Below are positions 39,896 through 49,668 of a stretch of 64,000 nucleotides of DNA, piece after piece. Under the pieces are notes generated by a model that saw only the letters and a program-made list of their open reading frames with translations, was not told the origin of the DNA and ran no database searches. Position 1 is the first letter of the stretch, and each line of letters begins with the position of its first letter. This DNA comes from Halalkalibacter okhensis (GTDB taxonomy: Bacteria; Bacillota; Bacilli; Bacillales; Bacillaceae_D), in the NCBI RefSeq assembly GCF_000787375.1, contig NZ_JRJU01000004.1:62001-126000 (forward strand). The letters are read 5' to 3'. Made by a program: the position numbers and the translations under genes.

Positions 39896-39901
39896 AAGAG
39901 A

Positions 39902-39930
39902 CACCAAAAGGTCAAAGAGACCTTTTGGTG
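39902..39930. terminator. Terminator between convergent genes
   Basis: CACCAAAAGGTC (39902-39913) and GACCTTTTGGTG (39919-39930), 5-nt loop, T run on the plus side. Confidence 0.85.
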
Positions 39931-39934
39931 CTTT

Positions 39935-41653
39935 TCACCTCCAAAAAAAGGATTCTGTTGTCCTGTCCACCAGCCATTTATGAATGAGACGCCTCCCCCA
40001 TACATAAGTAGGATCACGCAAAATTTGAATTCGCCAATACGTGGGCGGATGTGGCATTAATTGAAACTCGAGAAACCGTAAGAACCAGTTGCTTCGTTCA
40101 AGAGATGATCGAGGAGATTCTTTTTTTCCTTCTACGCCTCCATATTCGATTACCTTTTTTGCCGCTTCATCTTGACGTGATGCCAATTCAGCTAAGCCCT
40201 CTGCCATTTGTGTAGGACCTCCTTCTAACATTGCTGCTCCTAAGTAATCAGCACGAAGCTCCATCCATTGTAAGTAAAACGATTGTTGAATAGGAAATAA
40301 CAGCATCATCAACCAAAGCAAGAAAAAAATCGGCATCATGTTCTCTGCTATATTCGATACATATTGCTGCAATAATACAACGACCCCAATGATTAAGAGC
40401 AAATAAGGGATTTTTAACAATTGTCCGAAGAGAACATCACGCTTCTTTACATGAACAGCTTCATGAGCAAGAATCGCTTCTATGCTTTCAATAGGCAATT
40501 TCAGTGTTGCCGATGTTAACGTGACCATCGAACGACCAATATTCATTCCTGTTGCAAGTCCGTTATACTGAGTGGAATCTGTTTCATACACGTTCACATT
40601 TGGAATGCCTGCTTTTGTAAAAATACGATCCGCCACTTGCAAGACTCGCTGATCCGCAACCTCTTTTGCATCCATAGCTACTTTTAATACCCGATCTGAT
40701 ACATATAAATTAAAAGTCCAAAATAAAAGGCCAATGACGATCATCATCCAAACGGGAGTATTAAGAAACATGAGGACTAAAATAAGACTCGTATAAGCAG
40801 AAATCCCTTTTACTGTACAAGCAAAATACAGTTTACCAAGCAATCTTTTTAGATTGCTTTTATGATAAAAGGGCAGTACACTCACATGCTGTTCAAGCAA
40901 AGTCTCATTTGTTTCCCGTTTCGACTGAAACAGATCATACCATTTGCTTGAATCCTTTACTGTTAAATAAGAAGTCTCCCCAGGAAAACGCAAGCTCAAC
41001 ACATGCCGAAAACTTGTTGTAAAATCTGTGTTAGAAGAAAATAACGTGAGCAGTGGGTGTAGCTTTAATAAATCGACGGACGATTCAATGGATAGGTGCT
41101 CAATATCTGCAAGAGGATATTTTCTTGATTCGAACGGAGTAACTACATAGAGATACTCGTTCTCTTCACCATAAAAGGCCCTAACTGTAAGAAAAGAAAC
41201 GATCCTCTTAATTAATTCCGGTATCATCGTAGCAAACCCAATCATGATCAGAAATTTCATGACGCTCCCTTCTTCTGGTCCGTAGAGCAAGAACATGATC
41301 GCACCTAAGAAGATAAAGCCGGTGATCAATACATCTATGATCACCCGCTTATTTTCACGATGAAGCTCGATTTCCTTCACTTGCAAGCTAAAAAGCTCAT
41401 CCTTAATCTCCCTTGTTTTCTTGCGCCCATCCGTAAAGACATACATGGCAAAATAACTACTTGAAGCAATCGAAAGAGCAATGAATACATCTGGGAAAGA
41501 ATAGTGGTGAAATGTCCAACCAACCACAGTAGACGCAAACAAGATCTCTCCGACCATTCCACTCCTTTTATGAATGAAGGTGATACATATTCCAAGTACA
41601 CTTATTAAAATTCCTATACTAAGGAAGGTCACCATTTCCAAAACACTTAACAT
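39935..41653 (-). CDS. M48-family membrane metalloprotease
   Basis: A 572-residue protein with at least eight hydrophobic helices. Residues 1-160 are membrane segments. A long middle domain includes a YDLFQ-containing part, and the zinc site is HEAVH (397-401) with Glu466/Asp470 in MELRADYLG, as in HtpX-like M48 peptidases. Length is about twice HtpX because of the N-terminal membrane/sensor domain. Seven nt separate it from a lipoprotein gene, and both follow a two-component system, suggesting an envelope-stress or quality-control operon (44897 to 39935). Confidence 0.88.
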   Translation of the reverse strand: MLSVLEMVTFLSIGILISVLGICITFIHKRSGMVGEILFASTVVGWTFHHYSFPDVFIALSIASSSYFAMYVFTDGRKKTREIKDELFSLQVKEIELHRENKRVIIDVLITGFIFLGAIMFLLYGPEEGSVMKFLIMIGFATMIPELIKRIVSFLTVRAFYGEENEYLYVVTPFESRKYPLADIEHLSIESSVDLLKLHPLLTLFSSNTDFTTSFRHVLSLRFPGETSYLTVKDSSKWYDLFQSKRETNETLLEQHVSVLPFYHKSNLKRLLGKLYFACTVKGISAYTSLILVLMFLNTPVWMMIVIGLLFWTFNLYVSDRVLKVAMDAKEVADQRVLQVADRIFTKAGIPNVNVYETDSTQYNGLATGMNIGRSMVTLTSATLKLPIESIEAILAHEAVHVKKRDVLFGQLLKIPYLLLIIGVVVLLQQYVSNIAENMMPIFFLLWLMMLLFPIQQSFYLQWMELRADYLGAAMLEGGPTQMAEGLAELASRQDEAAKKVIEYGGVEGKKESPRSSLERSNWFLRFLEFQLMPHPPTYWRIQILRDPTYVWGRRLIHKWLVDRTTESFFWR

Positions 41654-41659
41654 CGTACG

Positions 41660-42727
41660 TTACTCCTCTGAGCTTAACGTCATTTGATTTGCCGCCTCTA
41701 ATGCCTTTTCAAATGAAACGTCCGGATTTTCAATGATGATGGAATAGCGTAAGCCATCTTCATCCCACATAATTGAGCGAATTTCCTCCATATATTCAAT
41801 GGCATGACCACGTACGGATTCCTCACCACTGTTTCCTAATGACATCCCCGGTCCTTCTGGTGTAGGGAATACTGAAAGAAGAAAAGCAGGATCGTCATCA
41901 ATCGAATAATAAATCGTTACTTCATTTCGATTAACCTCGCCTCCAAAAGAATACACTTCAATCTCGCGTATTGACACATTTTCTTGATCAACAACATAAA
42001 ATGGCGTTTCAAGTGCCTCCTCCGCTTCAGCTATCGTCCCTTGTTGTGCCTGGTTGCCTCCCTCTAACGGTTGGATGGTAACAGAGTCAGGAAGATCAAG
42101 TGTAAACGTGTCTACAGGAAACGTTGGTGAAAAGTCAATATATTCGTATTGCATCTCCGAACGTGTTTCTCCACTAATCGTCTTAGATTTGATGACAAAC
42201 CACGTCTTTTGATCAACCCAAAGCTCCATATCTCCAATAATCGAGCTGGGAGCGTTCGCCTTTAGGAGAAGGTGGTACGTATCAAATCCTAGTACTTCTT
42301 CCTCCCCTTTTATTTCAAAACTGTGCGTGTCCTTCATGTTCTCAATCATAGCTGTTACTTGTTCTTTTTGAGTAAAAGAAGTTGGCAAATCCAGTCCTGC
42401 TACGTCGATACTATGAGCCGTATCACTTCCTTGCTCATAGATTACCATCGTCTCTCCATCATTAACCGCCATCGATTGTTGATTGGTGATCGCATCACTT
42501 GTTATTATTTTCCTTTGCCCTTCACTGCTTACGTATTCTTCAAATGTCACTTGTTCCGTCAATTCATCATCAATGTATAACAACATTTCTCCTTCACTAT
42601 ACACTGAACCAATGTCTTTGTTTGAGGCCAATACATTCGATATGATTTCATCACTTGATGCTGTCACTTGTCCTGAACACCCCGTTCCTATTAGTAGTAA
42701 CATGAGATAACCGATTAATCGTTTCAT
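41660..42727 (-). CDS. LolA/YdhA-like lipoprotein
   Basis: A 355-residue lipoprotein starting at the ATG at 42727 (AAAGGAATGG upstream), with signal and lipobox IGTGC (Cys17). A LolA-like beta domain follows: SSDEIISNVLASNKDIGSVY, EMLLYIDDELTEQ and a VDQKTWFVIKSK strand. The last third resembles a DUF4367-like region. The start overlaps the kinase stop (ATGA). Proteins of this type bind envelope lipids or ligands; co-transcription with kinase and protease suggests a sensing or repair role. Confidence 0.8.
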   Translation of the reverse strand: MKRLIGYLMLLLIGTGCSGQVTASSDEIISNVLASNKDIGSVYSEGEMLLYIDDELTEQVTFEEYVSSEGQRKIITSDAITNQQSMAVNDGETMVIYEQGSDTAHSIDVAGLDLPTSFTQKEQVTAMIENMKDTHSFEIKGEEEVLGFDTYHLLLKANAPSSIIGDMELWVDQKTWFVIKSKTISGETRSEMQYEYIDFSPTFPVDTFTLDLPDSVTIQPLEGGNQAQQGTIAEAEEALETPFYVVDQENVSIREIEVYSFGGEVNRNEVTIYYSIDDDPAFLLSVFPTPEGPGMSLGNSGEESVRGHAIEYMEEIRSIMWDEDGLRYSIIIENPDVSFEKALEAANQMTLSSEE

Positions 42728-44190
42728 ATTCCATTCCTTTCTGGAAGCCAACAAGCTATTAATGTGCCTTTGCCTTCTTCTGACCACATCGATATTTTTC
42801 CGTTGTGCTGCTCCATGACCATTTTTGTGATACTTAACCCTAACCCAGAACTGCCACCCTGCCCTCTCGCTTCTTCTCCTTGTACGAATGGGTGAAAGAT
42901 TCGCTCAAGCTGAGCATGAGGAATGGCTTTTCCTTCATTTTGAACGAGGATCACCGTCCCTTTGCTTCGCCAGCGATGGAGCTCATCGATGAAAGCAGGA
43001 AAAAGCCAAGTAGGCAGATTGGCATCACTTGAAAAAGCACCTAACCAAATACTTTTGCCCACATCTGTATGTCGAATGCCATTCGCCATTACATTATCGA
43101 CAACTCGAATCATTTGCTTTGCATTGACATGTAGATTTCCATCTACGTTTTGTTCAACTTTGAGAGTCACTCCTTGTTGCGTTGCAGGCTCCTCATAACC
43201 TGATAACAGCATCTCAAAAAACTCATCTCCATCCACTTCTACAAGCTCTATGATCATCTGAGATGATTGCAACTCATTGTAAATAACCAATTCATCAAGC
43301 ATTTGTTTCATAAAACGAAGCTTGTTAAATAGGATCGCTTTGTATTCCTCTTCTTCTTTCTTAGTCAACGTCTTGTTCATCAACAATGCCTCAGAATACG
43401 CCTGAACAACCGTCAGTGGCGTTTTCACATCATGTGATACCGAAGCAACGATAAAATCCTTCTCACGATGTTGCTTTTCTACTTCTTCTTTGGCCGCTTC
43501 TATTTGCTTTCGCATCTTCTCGAAATGATTCATCAATTCACCAATTTCATCCCTCCCACTCCACTCTGGATCTTCCATTCGCTCTCCGTTAGCAAAAGCC
43601 GTCATTCTTGTATGAAGCTTGGATAAAGGGCGATTCAACTTGCGATTTAACAAAATAAGTACAACAAGATACGTGAGAACAAATATGGCACTAAATGTTC
43701 CGAAAACAATAAGCGAACGGTCATGAACGCCTGAAATCCACTCTTCCCTGCCTTTCACGATTTCATAGATTCCAACCAATTGTCCGTTGGCAAAAACGGG
43801 TCGTTTCAACGAATACGTACGGTGATTCTTTTTTATTTCGTTTAAATCGCGATAAATATAATCCAATTGTTCTGTAACCAATTGCGGTGAAGAGGAATCC
43901 TCAGGCGATGAAAAGAGTCGAACACCATCATGCCTAAACAACGTAATCCGTAACGAATCAGAAGTTAGCTCCTTAATAGGATCATAGTTTTTTTGGTTTT
44001 GTATGTCGTAAAGGGAACCATCTTGGAGGACTTCTTCCAAATCTGAAAATGTATTTGATACATCGACATACTCCCGGATATCCTGCTTCTGATCAAAATT
44101 GCTGATGCTCGTATAAATAAAGTAGAGGGCGATGATAGGGATGGACATAACAATAAAATAACTAACCATTAACCAATGTTTTATTTTCAT
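42724..44190 (-). CDS. Sensor histidine kinase
   Basis: A 488-residue membrane kinase: helix 1 at ~7-27, an extracytoplasmic sensor (~30-155), helix 2 at ~158-181, HAMP, then HisKA with phospho-accepting His253 (SVSHDVKTPLTV) and an HATPase domain (DNVMANGIRH; GQGGSSGLGLSI). An insert of ~25 residues in the ATPase domain (SDANLPTWLFPAFIDEL) is unusual. It overlaps the regulator gene by four bases; the two form a two-component pair. Confidence 0.94.
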   Translation of the reverse strand: MKIKHWLMVSYFIVMSIPIIALYFIYTSISNFDQKQDIREYVDVSNTFSDLEEVLQDGSLYDIQNQKNYDPIKELTSDSLRITLFRHDGVRLFSSPEDSSSPQLVTEQLDYIYRDLNEIKKNHRTYSLKRPVFANGQLVGIYEIVKGREEWISGVHDRSLIVFGTFSAIFVLTYLVVLILLNRKLNRPLSKLHTRMTAFANGERMEDPEWSGRDEIGELMNHFEKMRKQIEAAKEEVEKQHREKDFIVASVSHDVKTPLTVVQAYSEALLMNKTLTKKEEEEYKAILFNKLRFMKQMLDELVIYNELQSSQMIIELVEVDGDEFFEMLLSGYEEPATQQGVTLKVEQNVDGNLHVNAKQMIRVVDNVMANGIRHTDVGKSIWLGAFSSDANLPTWLFPAFIDELHRWRSKGTVILVQNEGKAIPHAQLERIFHPFVQGEEARGQGGSSGLGLSITKMVMEQHNGKISMWSEEGKGTLIACWLPERNGI

Positions 44191-44897
44191 AAAACAACCT
44201 CACCAATAAAGCGATAGCCTACACCCCAAATCGTTTGAATAAACTTGGATGCTCGGGTTTGGTCTTGCAATTTCGTTCGTAATCCTTTGACATGAACAGT
44301 CACCGTGTTGTTGCCATCTATATCATCTAGCTGCCATATATGTTCATATAATTCTGCCTTTGTAAAGGTAACGTACGGATTCTTTGCAAACAACAGCAAT
44401 AGATCCAATTCTTTTGACGTCAACAAAAGTGGCTCACCATGTAAATAAGCAACTTTTTTTTCAAAATCAATCGACAACCCCTGCTCATAAGTGGTTCTAG
44501 CCGTTGATCCATCTTCCTGTAAGTAACGTCTATATCTTCGTAAGTGCGAGCGAATGCGTGCGGTGAGTTCGACTAAGCTAAATGGCTTTGTCAAATAATC
44601 ATCAGCCCCTAGATTTAAACCACGTATCTTGCTTTCATCTTCTTGCCGTGCACTAATAATAAACATTGGTACATTGCTTTCAAGACGAATTTTCTCACAT
44701 AGGCTAAAGCCATCCATCTCAGGCAACATTAAATCAACTAACACCAGACTATAGTCGCCTTGCTTGAAATCCTCCCATCCTTCCTTGCCCGTTGAAGCCC
44801 ATGTCACAAAAAAACCTTCTTTCCGTAAGTGATCGACAAGAATTCGGGCAATTTCTTTTTCATCTTCAACTAACAAAATGTTTTCTATCATCTTCAT
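44187..44897 (-). CDS. OmpR-family response regulator
   Basis: A 236-residue regulator. Receiver domain with Asp55 (VLVDLMLPEMDG) and the GADDYLTKPFS lysine; winged-helix DNA-binding domain (~135-232; LTSKELDLLLLFAKN, WQLDDIDGNNTVTVHVKGLRTKL). GAGGGAG precedes the ATG. First gene of the operon with kinase, lipoprotein and M48 protease; probably autoregulated. Confidence 0.95.
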   Translation of the reverse strand: MKMIENILLVEDEKEIARILVDHLRKEGFFVTWASTGKEGWEDFKQGDYSLVLVDLMLPEMDGFSLCEKIRLESNVPMFIISARQEDESKIRGLNLGADDYLTKPFSLVELTARIRSHLRRYRRYLQEDGSTARTTYEQGLSIDFEKKVAYLHGEPLLLTSKELDLLLLFAKNPYVTFTKAELYEHIWQLDDIDGNNTVTVHVKGLRTKLQDQTRASKFIQTIWGVGYRFIGEVVL

Positions 44898-45029
44898 CTA
44901 GCTCCCTCTTTCATACTTTTATTATAATGGAAATAAATGAGTAATTTGGGAAGTTTATAAATACTTAAGAATTTAGAGAAATTGTTTTATTAAGGGCACT
45001 TATTAAGGAAGTTAGGTAAAAGTATTATA

Positions 45030-45062
45030 AAAAACGCATGACAACATTTTGCCATACGTTTT
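45030..45062 (-). terminator. Terminator of the VanZ-family gene
   Basis: AAAACGCATG (45031-45040) pairs with CATACGTTTT (45053-45062); U run on the minus strand. The right arm overlaps the stop codon. Confidence 0.7.
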
Positions 45063-45963
45063 ACCCTTTTAATTTTCTCCGTTCCATTCTCGTTGTAGCT
45101 TCCATTGGTCCTTTAGCTATTGTTTTCTTTTTATATCGAGAAATGGCGATGTACAGTAGTAGAGCTAGTGTTACCCCTGTGAATCCACCAGAAAAATCTA
45201 AAATAACATCCTGAACTAATGGTGTTCGATTCGGAGTGAATGCTTGATGTATTTCATCTGAAATGGCATATAATAAGACAAACAGAAGCGAACCAAAATA
45301 GCTCCAGCTCCTTTTACAGCCGCTCACCCATAATGCACGATATGTCAAAAAACCTAAAATAAAGAAGAAACCAAAATGAGCCCCTTTTCGAATTAAGAAT
45401 TCAATAAAGCTTTCCAAACCTAATCGTTCCACACTGATTTCATTTCCTGCATAGGAAAAGCGAATTCCTTCTAATAAGCTTTGCGCTCTACCATTTGTGA
45501 GCTGATTTTTAATTACAATTAAAAGCTCTTCAATTCGAAAGGCAAACAAGATTCCGAGGATCGCTAACACACCACTGACGGCAATGAGAATCGCCACAAA
45601 CCCTAGTGCTTTCCCGACTCGTTTTATTCCACTTTTGCGAATGGCTTTCACAATATAGGTGACAATCGCAGCAAACAAGAGCAAAGTCAATGCGCCAATG
45701 ATAAATACAAACGCCTTCCACCTATCCACAATCACCTGTAGGGTACGCATAAACCCATTTTCTTCAATATAGAGCTGGTGCTCGACATGTTCCATTTTTA
45801 TTTGCTGATACATTTCTTTTATTTTGTCTAGATCAGTTGCAACAGAAATATATGGTCTTATATCCTGCTGTTCATAGGGCTGGGATGACGCTGTAAATAT
45901 CATCGCCGCCACAAACAAAACAGGCAACCAATACAAAACGGCAACTTTCAACAACTTTTTCAT
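45061..45963 (-). CDS. VanZ-family membrane protein
   Basis: A 300-residue membrane protein with a signal-like first helix followed by an SSQPYEQQD loop, then four to five helices including VanZ features (FIRKGAHFGFFFILGFLTYRA; ISDEIHQAFTPNRTPLVQD). VanZ-like proteins are linked to resistance to teicoplanin or lipophilic compounds; the role here is unknown. Basic tail. Monocistronic. Confidence 0.9.
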   Translation of the reverse strand: MKKLLKVAVLYWLPVLFVAAMIFTASSQPYEQQDIRPYISVATDLDKIKEMYQQIKMEHVEHQLYIEENGFMRTLQVIVDRWKAFVFIIGALTLLLFAAIVTYIVKAIRKSGIKRVGKALGFVAILIAVSGVLAILGILFAFRIEELLIVIKNQLTNGRAQSLLEGIRFSYAGNEISVERLGLESFIEFLIRKGAHFGFFFILGFLTYRALWVSGCKRSWSYFGSLLFVLLYAISDEIHQAFTPNRTPLVQDVILDFSGGFTGVTLALLLYIAISRYKKKTIAKGPMEATTRMERRKLKG

Positions 45964-46333
45964 AATGAACTCCTATTTCTCTATTCCAGTCTTTCATAGT
46001 ATTATAGCATAAGTTCGTTTTAGGGCTTAGCTGTGACTTTTATGTAACAGTAGTGACCGACAGATATGATGTAGTCTGTTTGCCATATCTTTTTTATTTT
46101 AAGTGCTAGCGAACCATATATAGATATTATCAGAACTAGTTCAATTATGCAGCACGTAAGGTGAAAGTGTGTAATATCTTAACCCTGATGATAACTCTAA
46201 AACCATAAATATCTATTAGATACTAAATAACAACCCAATATTAATTAGAAGATCTTTTAGGCTTCAAAAAAAACAACCAAGACCCATTCAGAAGAAAGAA
46301 TATGAACTCTTTACTATTCCTTAATTTCCAGCA
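45964..46333. other. AT-rich intergenic region at the left border of the sulfur island
   Basis: About 370 bp with no gene, RNA motif or clear repeat on either strand. It marks a change from the chromosomal-type genes to the left to the AT-rich sulfur-gene island to the right. The gene at 46334 lacks a convincing terminator here. Confidence 0.45.
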
Positions 46334-48271
46334 CTAATTTTTCTGAACATAAGCTTTAATCATTTTCCTATCTTTCTTTTCCTCTAGTAAAGTATGGCCA
46401 TTGTGCTCACACCATGAAGGTAAATCCCTGACAAATTGTGAATCAGTTGCTGTTACTTCTAAAATTTGTCCTTTCCCCATTTCTTTTACTGCTTTCGCTA
46501 CACTCATAATAGGTCCTGGGCACTGAAGGCCACTAGCATCTATTTTCACATCTGCTTTAAATTCATTACAATTAGCTCGTGCCACACCGGAGTCATCCGT
46601 TTTCACGTCACACTCTTTCTTTTTGTTGCCATGTACTGAAGAGTAGGTTTTCCAGCCACCATCTAAATTTTTCACTTTAAATCCATTTTCCTGAAGGATA
46701 CGTGAAGCTAAATAACCACGTAGCCCTACTTGGCAATTAACATAAATCTTTTCATTTTTCGGAAGTTCTGTTAACCGCTCCCGGATATCATCAATTGGAA
46801 TATTAATGGCCCCTTCGATAAAGCCCATTTCTAACTCGATAGGTGTGCGTACATCGACTAACGTAGCACCATTTGCCACGATTTCATCAATTTCATGCCA
46901 CTGAACGGTTTCGGTCACACCTTCCACAATATTGGTTGCTGCGTAACCTAGCATATTAACAGGATCCTTAGCTGAAGAATATGGAGGTGCATAGGCTAGC
47001 TCTAAGTCAGCAAGGTCTACGACGCTTAAGCCACCTTTAATGGCTGTTGCAATCACATCGATCCTTTTATCGACTCCATCCTTTCCAACCGCTTGCGCTC
47101 CATAGATTTTGCCTGTTTCTTTATCAAACACTAGTTTTAATGCAATCGGTGCTGCACCAGGGTAATAGCCGGCATGTGAGCTAGGATGAAGATGGATAAC
47201 TTCGTACGTAATTCCTAAACGCTTTAATGTTTTTTCATTATTTCCAGTAGTTGCCACTGTATAATCTAAAACTTTAGCAATCGATGTTCCAAGTGTACCG
47301 TTATATTTAGCTTTCTTTCCGTAAATATTATCCGCCACAAGTCTGCCTTGCCTATTTGCTGGCCATGCGAGTGGAATCATCGTCGGCTTCCCGTTAATAT
47401 AATCCTTTACTTCAATAGCATCACCAATCGCATAAATATTTGGGTCGTTTGTTTGTAAATAGTCATTTACTTGGATTCCTCCACGTTCTCCTACCTGAAG
47501 GCCAGCGTTAATAGCAAGTTCATTCTCTGGGCGAACGCCAATCGATAAAATAATGAGGTCGGTCTCCATTCGCTTACCGTTATTTGTAACAACAATCTTT
47601 CCTTCGCTTTCAAAAGACTCGACCCCATCGCTTAAAACAAGGTTGACTCCCTTTTCTTCAAGATGCGTATGAATGATGGATGCCATTTCATAATCTAAAG
47701 GGGCCATCACTTGGTTAGCCATTTCAATAACCGTAATATCTATACCCCGTTCATGAAGGTTCTCTGCCATTTCTAGACCGATAAATCCACCACCAACGAC
47801 AACCACACGCTTTGGTTTTTCGTTATCGACATAAGACTTAATTTTATCTGTATCTGGTATGTTTCTCAAAGTAAAAATAGTCTTAGCTTCGTTCAACCCT
47901 GGAATTGGCGGAACGATTGGACGTGCCCCTGGTGAAAGCACCAAATCATCATAAGATTCTTCATACGTATTACCTGTTTTATGGTCTTTGACTTTGACCG
48001 TTTTCGCTTCACGATTGATTCCAATAACCTCACTAAGGTTACGGATGTCTAAATTGAATTTTTTTGACATTCCTTCTACTGTTTGCACTAATAGTTTTTG
48101 GCGATCTTTGATCTTCTCACCAATGTAATAAGGCAAGCCACAGTTAGCAAATGAAATATATTCTCCTTTTTCAAATAGGACAATCTTTGATGTTTCATCT
48201 ATTCTTCTTAAGCGAGCAGCTGCTGTAGCACCGCCTGCGACTCCACCGACAATAACAATTTTCTTACTCAT
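46334..48271 (-). CDS. CoA-disulfide reductase-rhodanese-TusA triple fusion
   Basis: A 645-residue protein. Residues 1-445 are a pyridine-nucleotide-disulfide oxidoreductase of the CoA-disulfide/persulfide reductase family (FAD motif VGGVAGGATAAARLRR; active Cys44 in SFANCGLPYY). Residues ~455-545 are a rhodanese (Cys513, NCQVGLRG). Residues 576-645 are a TusA domain (Cys584, GLQCPGPIM). CoADR-rhodanese fusions are known in Bacillus; the extra TusA domain points to hand-over of sulfane sulfur. A tandem CstR-like operator lies upstream of AGGGGGAAA. Confidence 0.93.
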   Translation of the reverse strand: MSKKIVIVGGVAGGATAAARLRRIDETSKIVLFEKGEYISFANCGLPYYIGEKIKDRQKLLVQTVEGMSKKFNLDIRNLSEVIGINREAKTVKVKDHKTGNTYEESYDDLVLSPGARPIVPPIPGLNEAKTIFTLRNIPDTDKIKSYVDNEKPKRVVVVGGGFIGLEMAENLHERGIDITVIEMANQVMAPLDYEMASIIHTHLEEKGVNLVLSDGVESFESEGKIVVTNNGKRMETDLIILSIGVRPENELAINAGLQVGERGGIQVNDYLQTNDPNIYAIGDAIEVKDYINGKPTMIPLAWPANRQGRLVADNIYGKKAKYNGTLGTSIAKVLDYTVATTGNNEKTLKRLGITYEVIHLHPSSHAGYYPGAAPIALKLVFDKETGKIYGAQAVGKDGVDKRIDVIATAIKGGLSVVDLADLELAYAPPYSSAKDPVNMLGYAATNIVEGVTETVQWHEIDEIVANGATLVDVRTPIELEMGFIEGAINIPIDDIRERLTELPKNEKIYVNCQVGLRGYLASRILQENGFKVKNLDGGWKTYSSVHGNKKKECDVKTDDSGVARANCNEFKADVKIDASGLQCPGPIMSVAKAVKEMGKGQILEVTATDSQFVRDLPSWCEHNGHTLLEEKKDRKMIKAYVQKN

Positions 48272-48297
48272 TATTTTTCCCCCTAGTTAGTTATCAA

Positions 48298-48329
48298 TTA
48301 CCTTATAGGGTATATACCCTATATAGTAT
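48298..48329. promoter_or_regulatory. Tandem CstR-like operator
   Basis: TTACCTTATAGGGTAT (48298-48313) directly followed by ATACCCTATATAGTAT (48314-48329). Each is an ATACCC-N4-GGGTAT-type site with one degenerate arm; together they form a 20-bp perfect palindrome at 48304-48323. It lies 27 nt before the reductase start. Confidence 0.7.
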
Positions 48330-48466
48330 ATTACAAGGTTACTCTCTTCTTTGATGTGATTTAAATCACAGTTAGCTTTTTTTATTTGAATTTTATAAAG
48401 CTAACCTACGAAGGAAGAAAATCAATATAGAAACTAGAGATTAAACACTATAATATCGAATTTTAA

Positions 48467-48520
48467 AAGAGCTTGAAAAAACAACCGAATCTCAACAACC
48501 GGTCGTTTTTTCAAGCTCTT
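48467..48520. terminator. Strong terminator
   Basis: AAGAGCTTGAAAAAAC...GTTTTTTCAAGCTCTT long stem with an inner ACCG/CGGT, downstream of the cupin pseudogene. Confidence 0.85.
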
Positions 48521-48541
48521 ATCTTTCTTTATTAATGTATA

Positions 48542-49457
48542 TCAGTGACCGTGTTCTTCTTCAGCAGCCATGGCTATAGCTTTCGTTTCATGAACAGTTC
48601 CATATGGATGCTGAGGTGGAGCATAGATAGAGTACAGCTTAAGTGGTTGATTTCCCGTATTGGTCAAATTGTGCCATTTACCAGCTGGTATCACAATCGC
48701 ATAATCGTCATATACTTTTTCTTCAAAATCTAATCGTTCTTTGCTATCACCCATTTGAACAACTCCTTGCCCTTGTTCAATACGTAAGAATTGATCAAGA
48801 GTTGGATGAATTTCTAAACCAATATCCTCTCCAACATCAATACTCATCAAAGTGACTTGCAAATGATCTCCTGTCCATAAAGCGGTACGGAAATTGTTAT
48901 TTTGATTAGTCACTTCTTCTATATCTACTACAAACGGTTCTGCCCCATAATCCATTATTTCACTTGTAAGTTCTGCATCTAACGAACCAAATCGTGTAGC
49001 GTTCTCTTGCTCACCATTTAGAGCCCATCTAAACACATTTTGTATTTGTGGATGCCCTATAAGTTGGGAACTCTTTTGATACTCTTCATAACCCTCTGCT
49101 TCTAGCTCATAAGCCTTTTGTAAACCATCTCTATAACTCTGAAAAGGAACGTGATCGATCTGATACATAGGTAGGATACCAGTAAGATCGGTATAAAGAT
49201 TGGTGAAATGAGTTAAATGGGCTTTGTTCCCTTCTAAAGCCTGAAGAATATCAATTTTATGTTTTTTAGACGGTGCAGCATTGGCTAACTGTCTATAAAA
49301 CTTAATGGCTTTGGCCTCCCTGTTTAATCCCTTCAAGTATTGCTTCAAAAGCTTGATCATCCTGCCCGTGATGATTTCTTGTCATAAAGTCTGGATTATA
49401 TATGGGTGTGTTAGCATTAGCGTAATATGGATATGGATTTGTGTTAGAATAATACAT
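48542..49457 (-). pseudogene. Ferritin-like/cupin fusion gene broken by a frameshift
   Basis: A Y/N/P-rich N-terminus starting at 49457 (MYYSNTNPYPYY, AAGGGA upstream) reads through QDDQAFEAILEGIK, then loses frame at about 49317-49322. The rest continues in another frame (REAKAIKFYRQLANAAP) as a ferritin-like helical domain and a C-terminal cupin (GLEIHPTLDQFLRIEQGQGVV; IPAGKWHN). Removing one A from AAACAGGGAGG restores LEGIKREAKAIKFY. The ATG at 49360 (MIKLLKQY) is thus an artefact of the shift. Sequence error is possible. Confidence 0.75.
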
Positions 49458-49593
49458 TTCATTCATTCCCTTCAATGGTTTATCAAACTTATCATATGCC
49501 TATGTGAAGAGAATGGACTACTAATGAATATACTTAATTAAAAAAGGGCTTTTGATTAGTTTAATGACTTTTTAGTATTTTTTGCATTAAAAA

Positions 49594-49627
49594 AAGAATA
49601 GAATAGGATCTACCTAATCTATTCTTT
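49594..49627. terminator. Probable terminator
   Basis: Imperfect AGAATAGA-ATAGG/CCTAA-TCTATTCT stem with a flanking A run on the forward strand, ~40 nt past the methyltransferase stop. Confidence 0.55.
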
Positions 49628-49668
49628 AGTGTAACTACTAAAGAAAAAATCATTATTGGCTTTTGAAT

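Noticed and set aside
48542-49360. Annotating the cupin/ferritin-like gene from the ATG at 49360
   Set aside because: That start lies inside the conserved region and has no ribosome binding site; the true N-terminus is in another frame starting at 49457.
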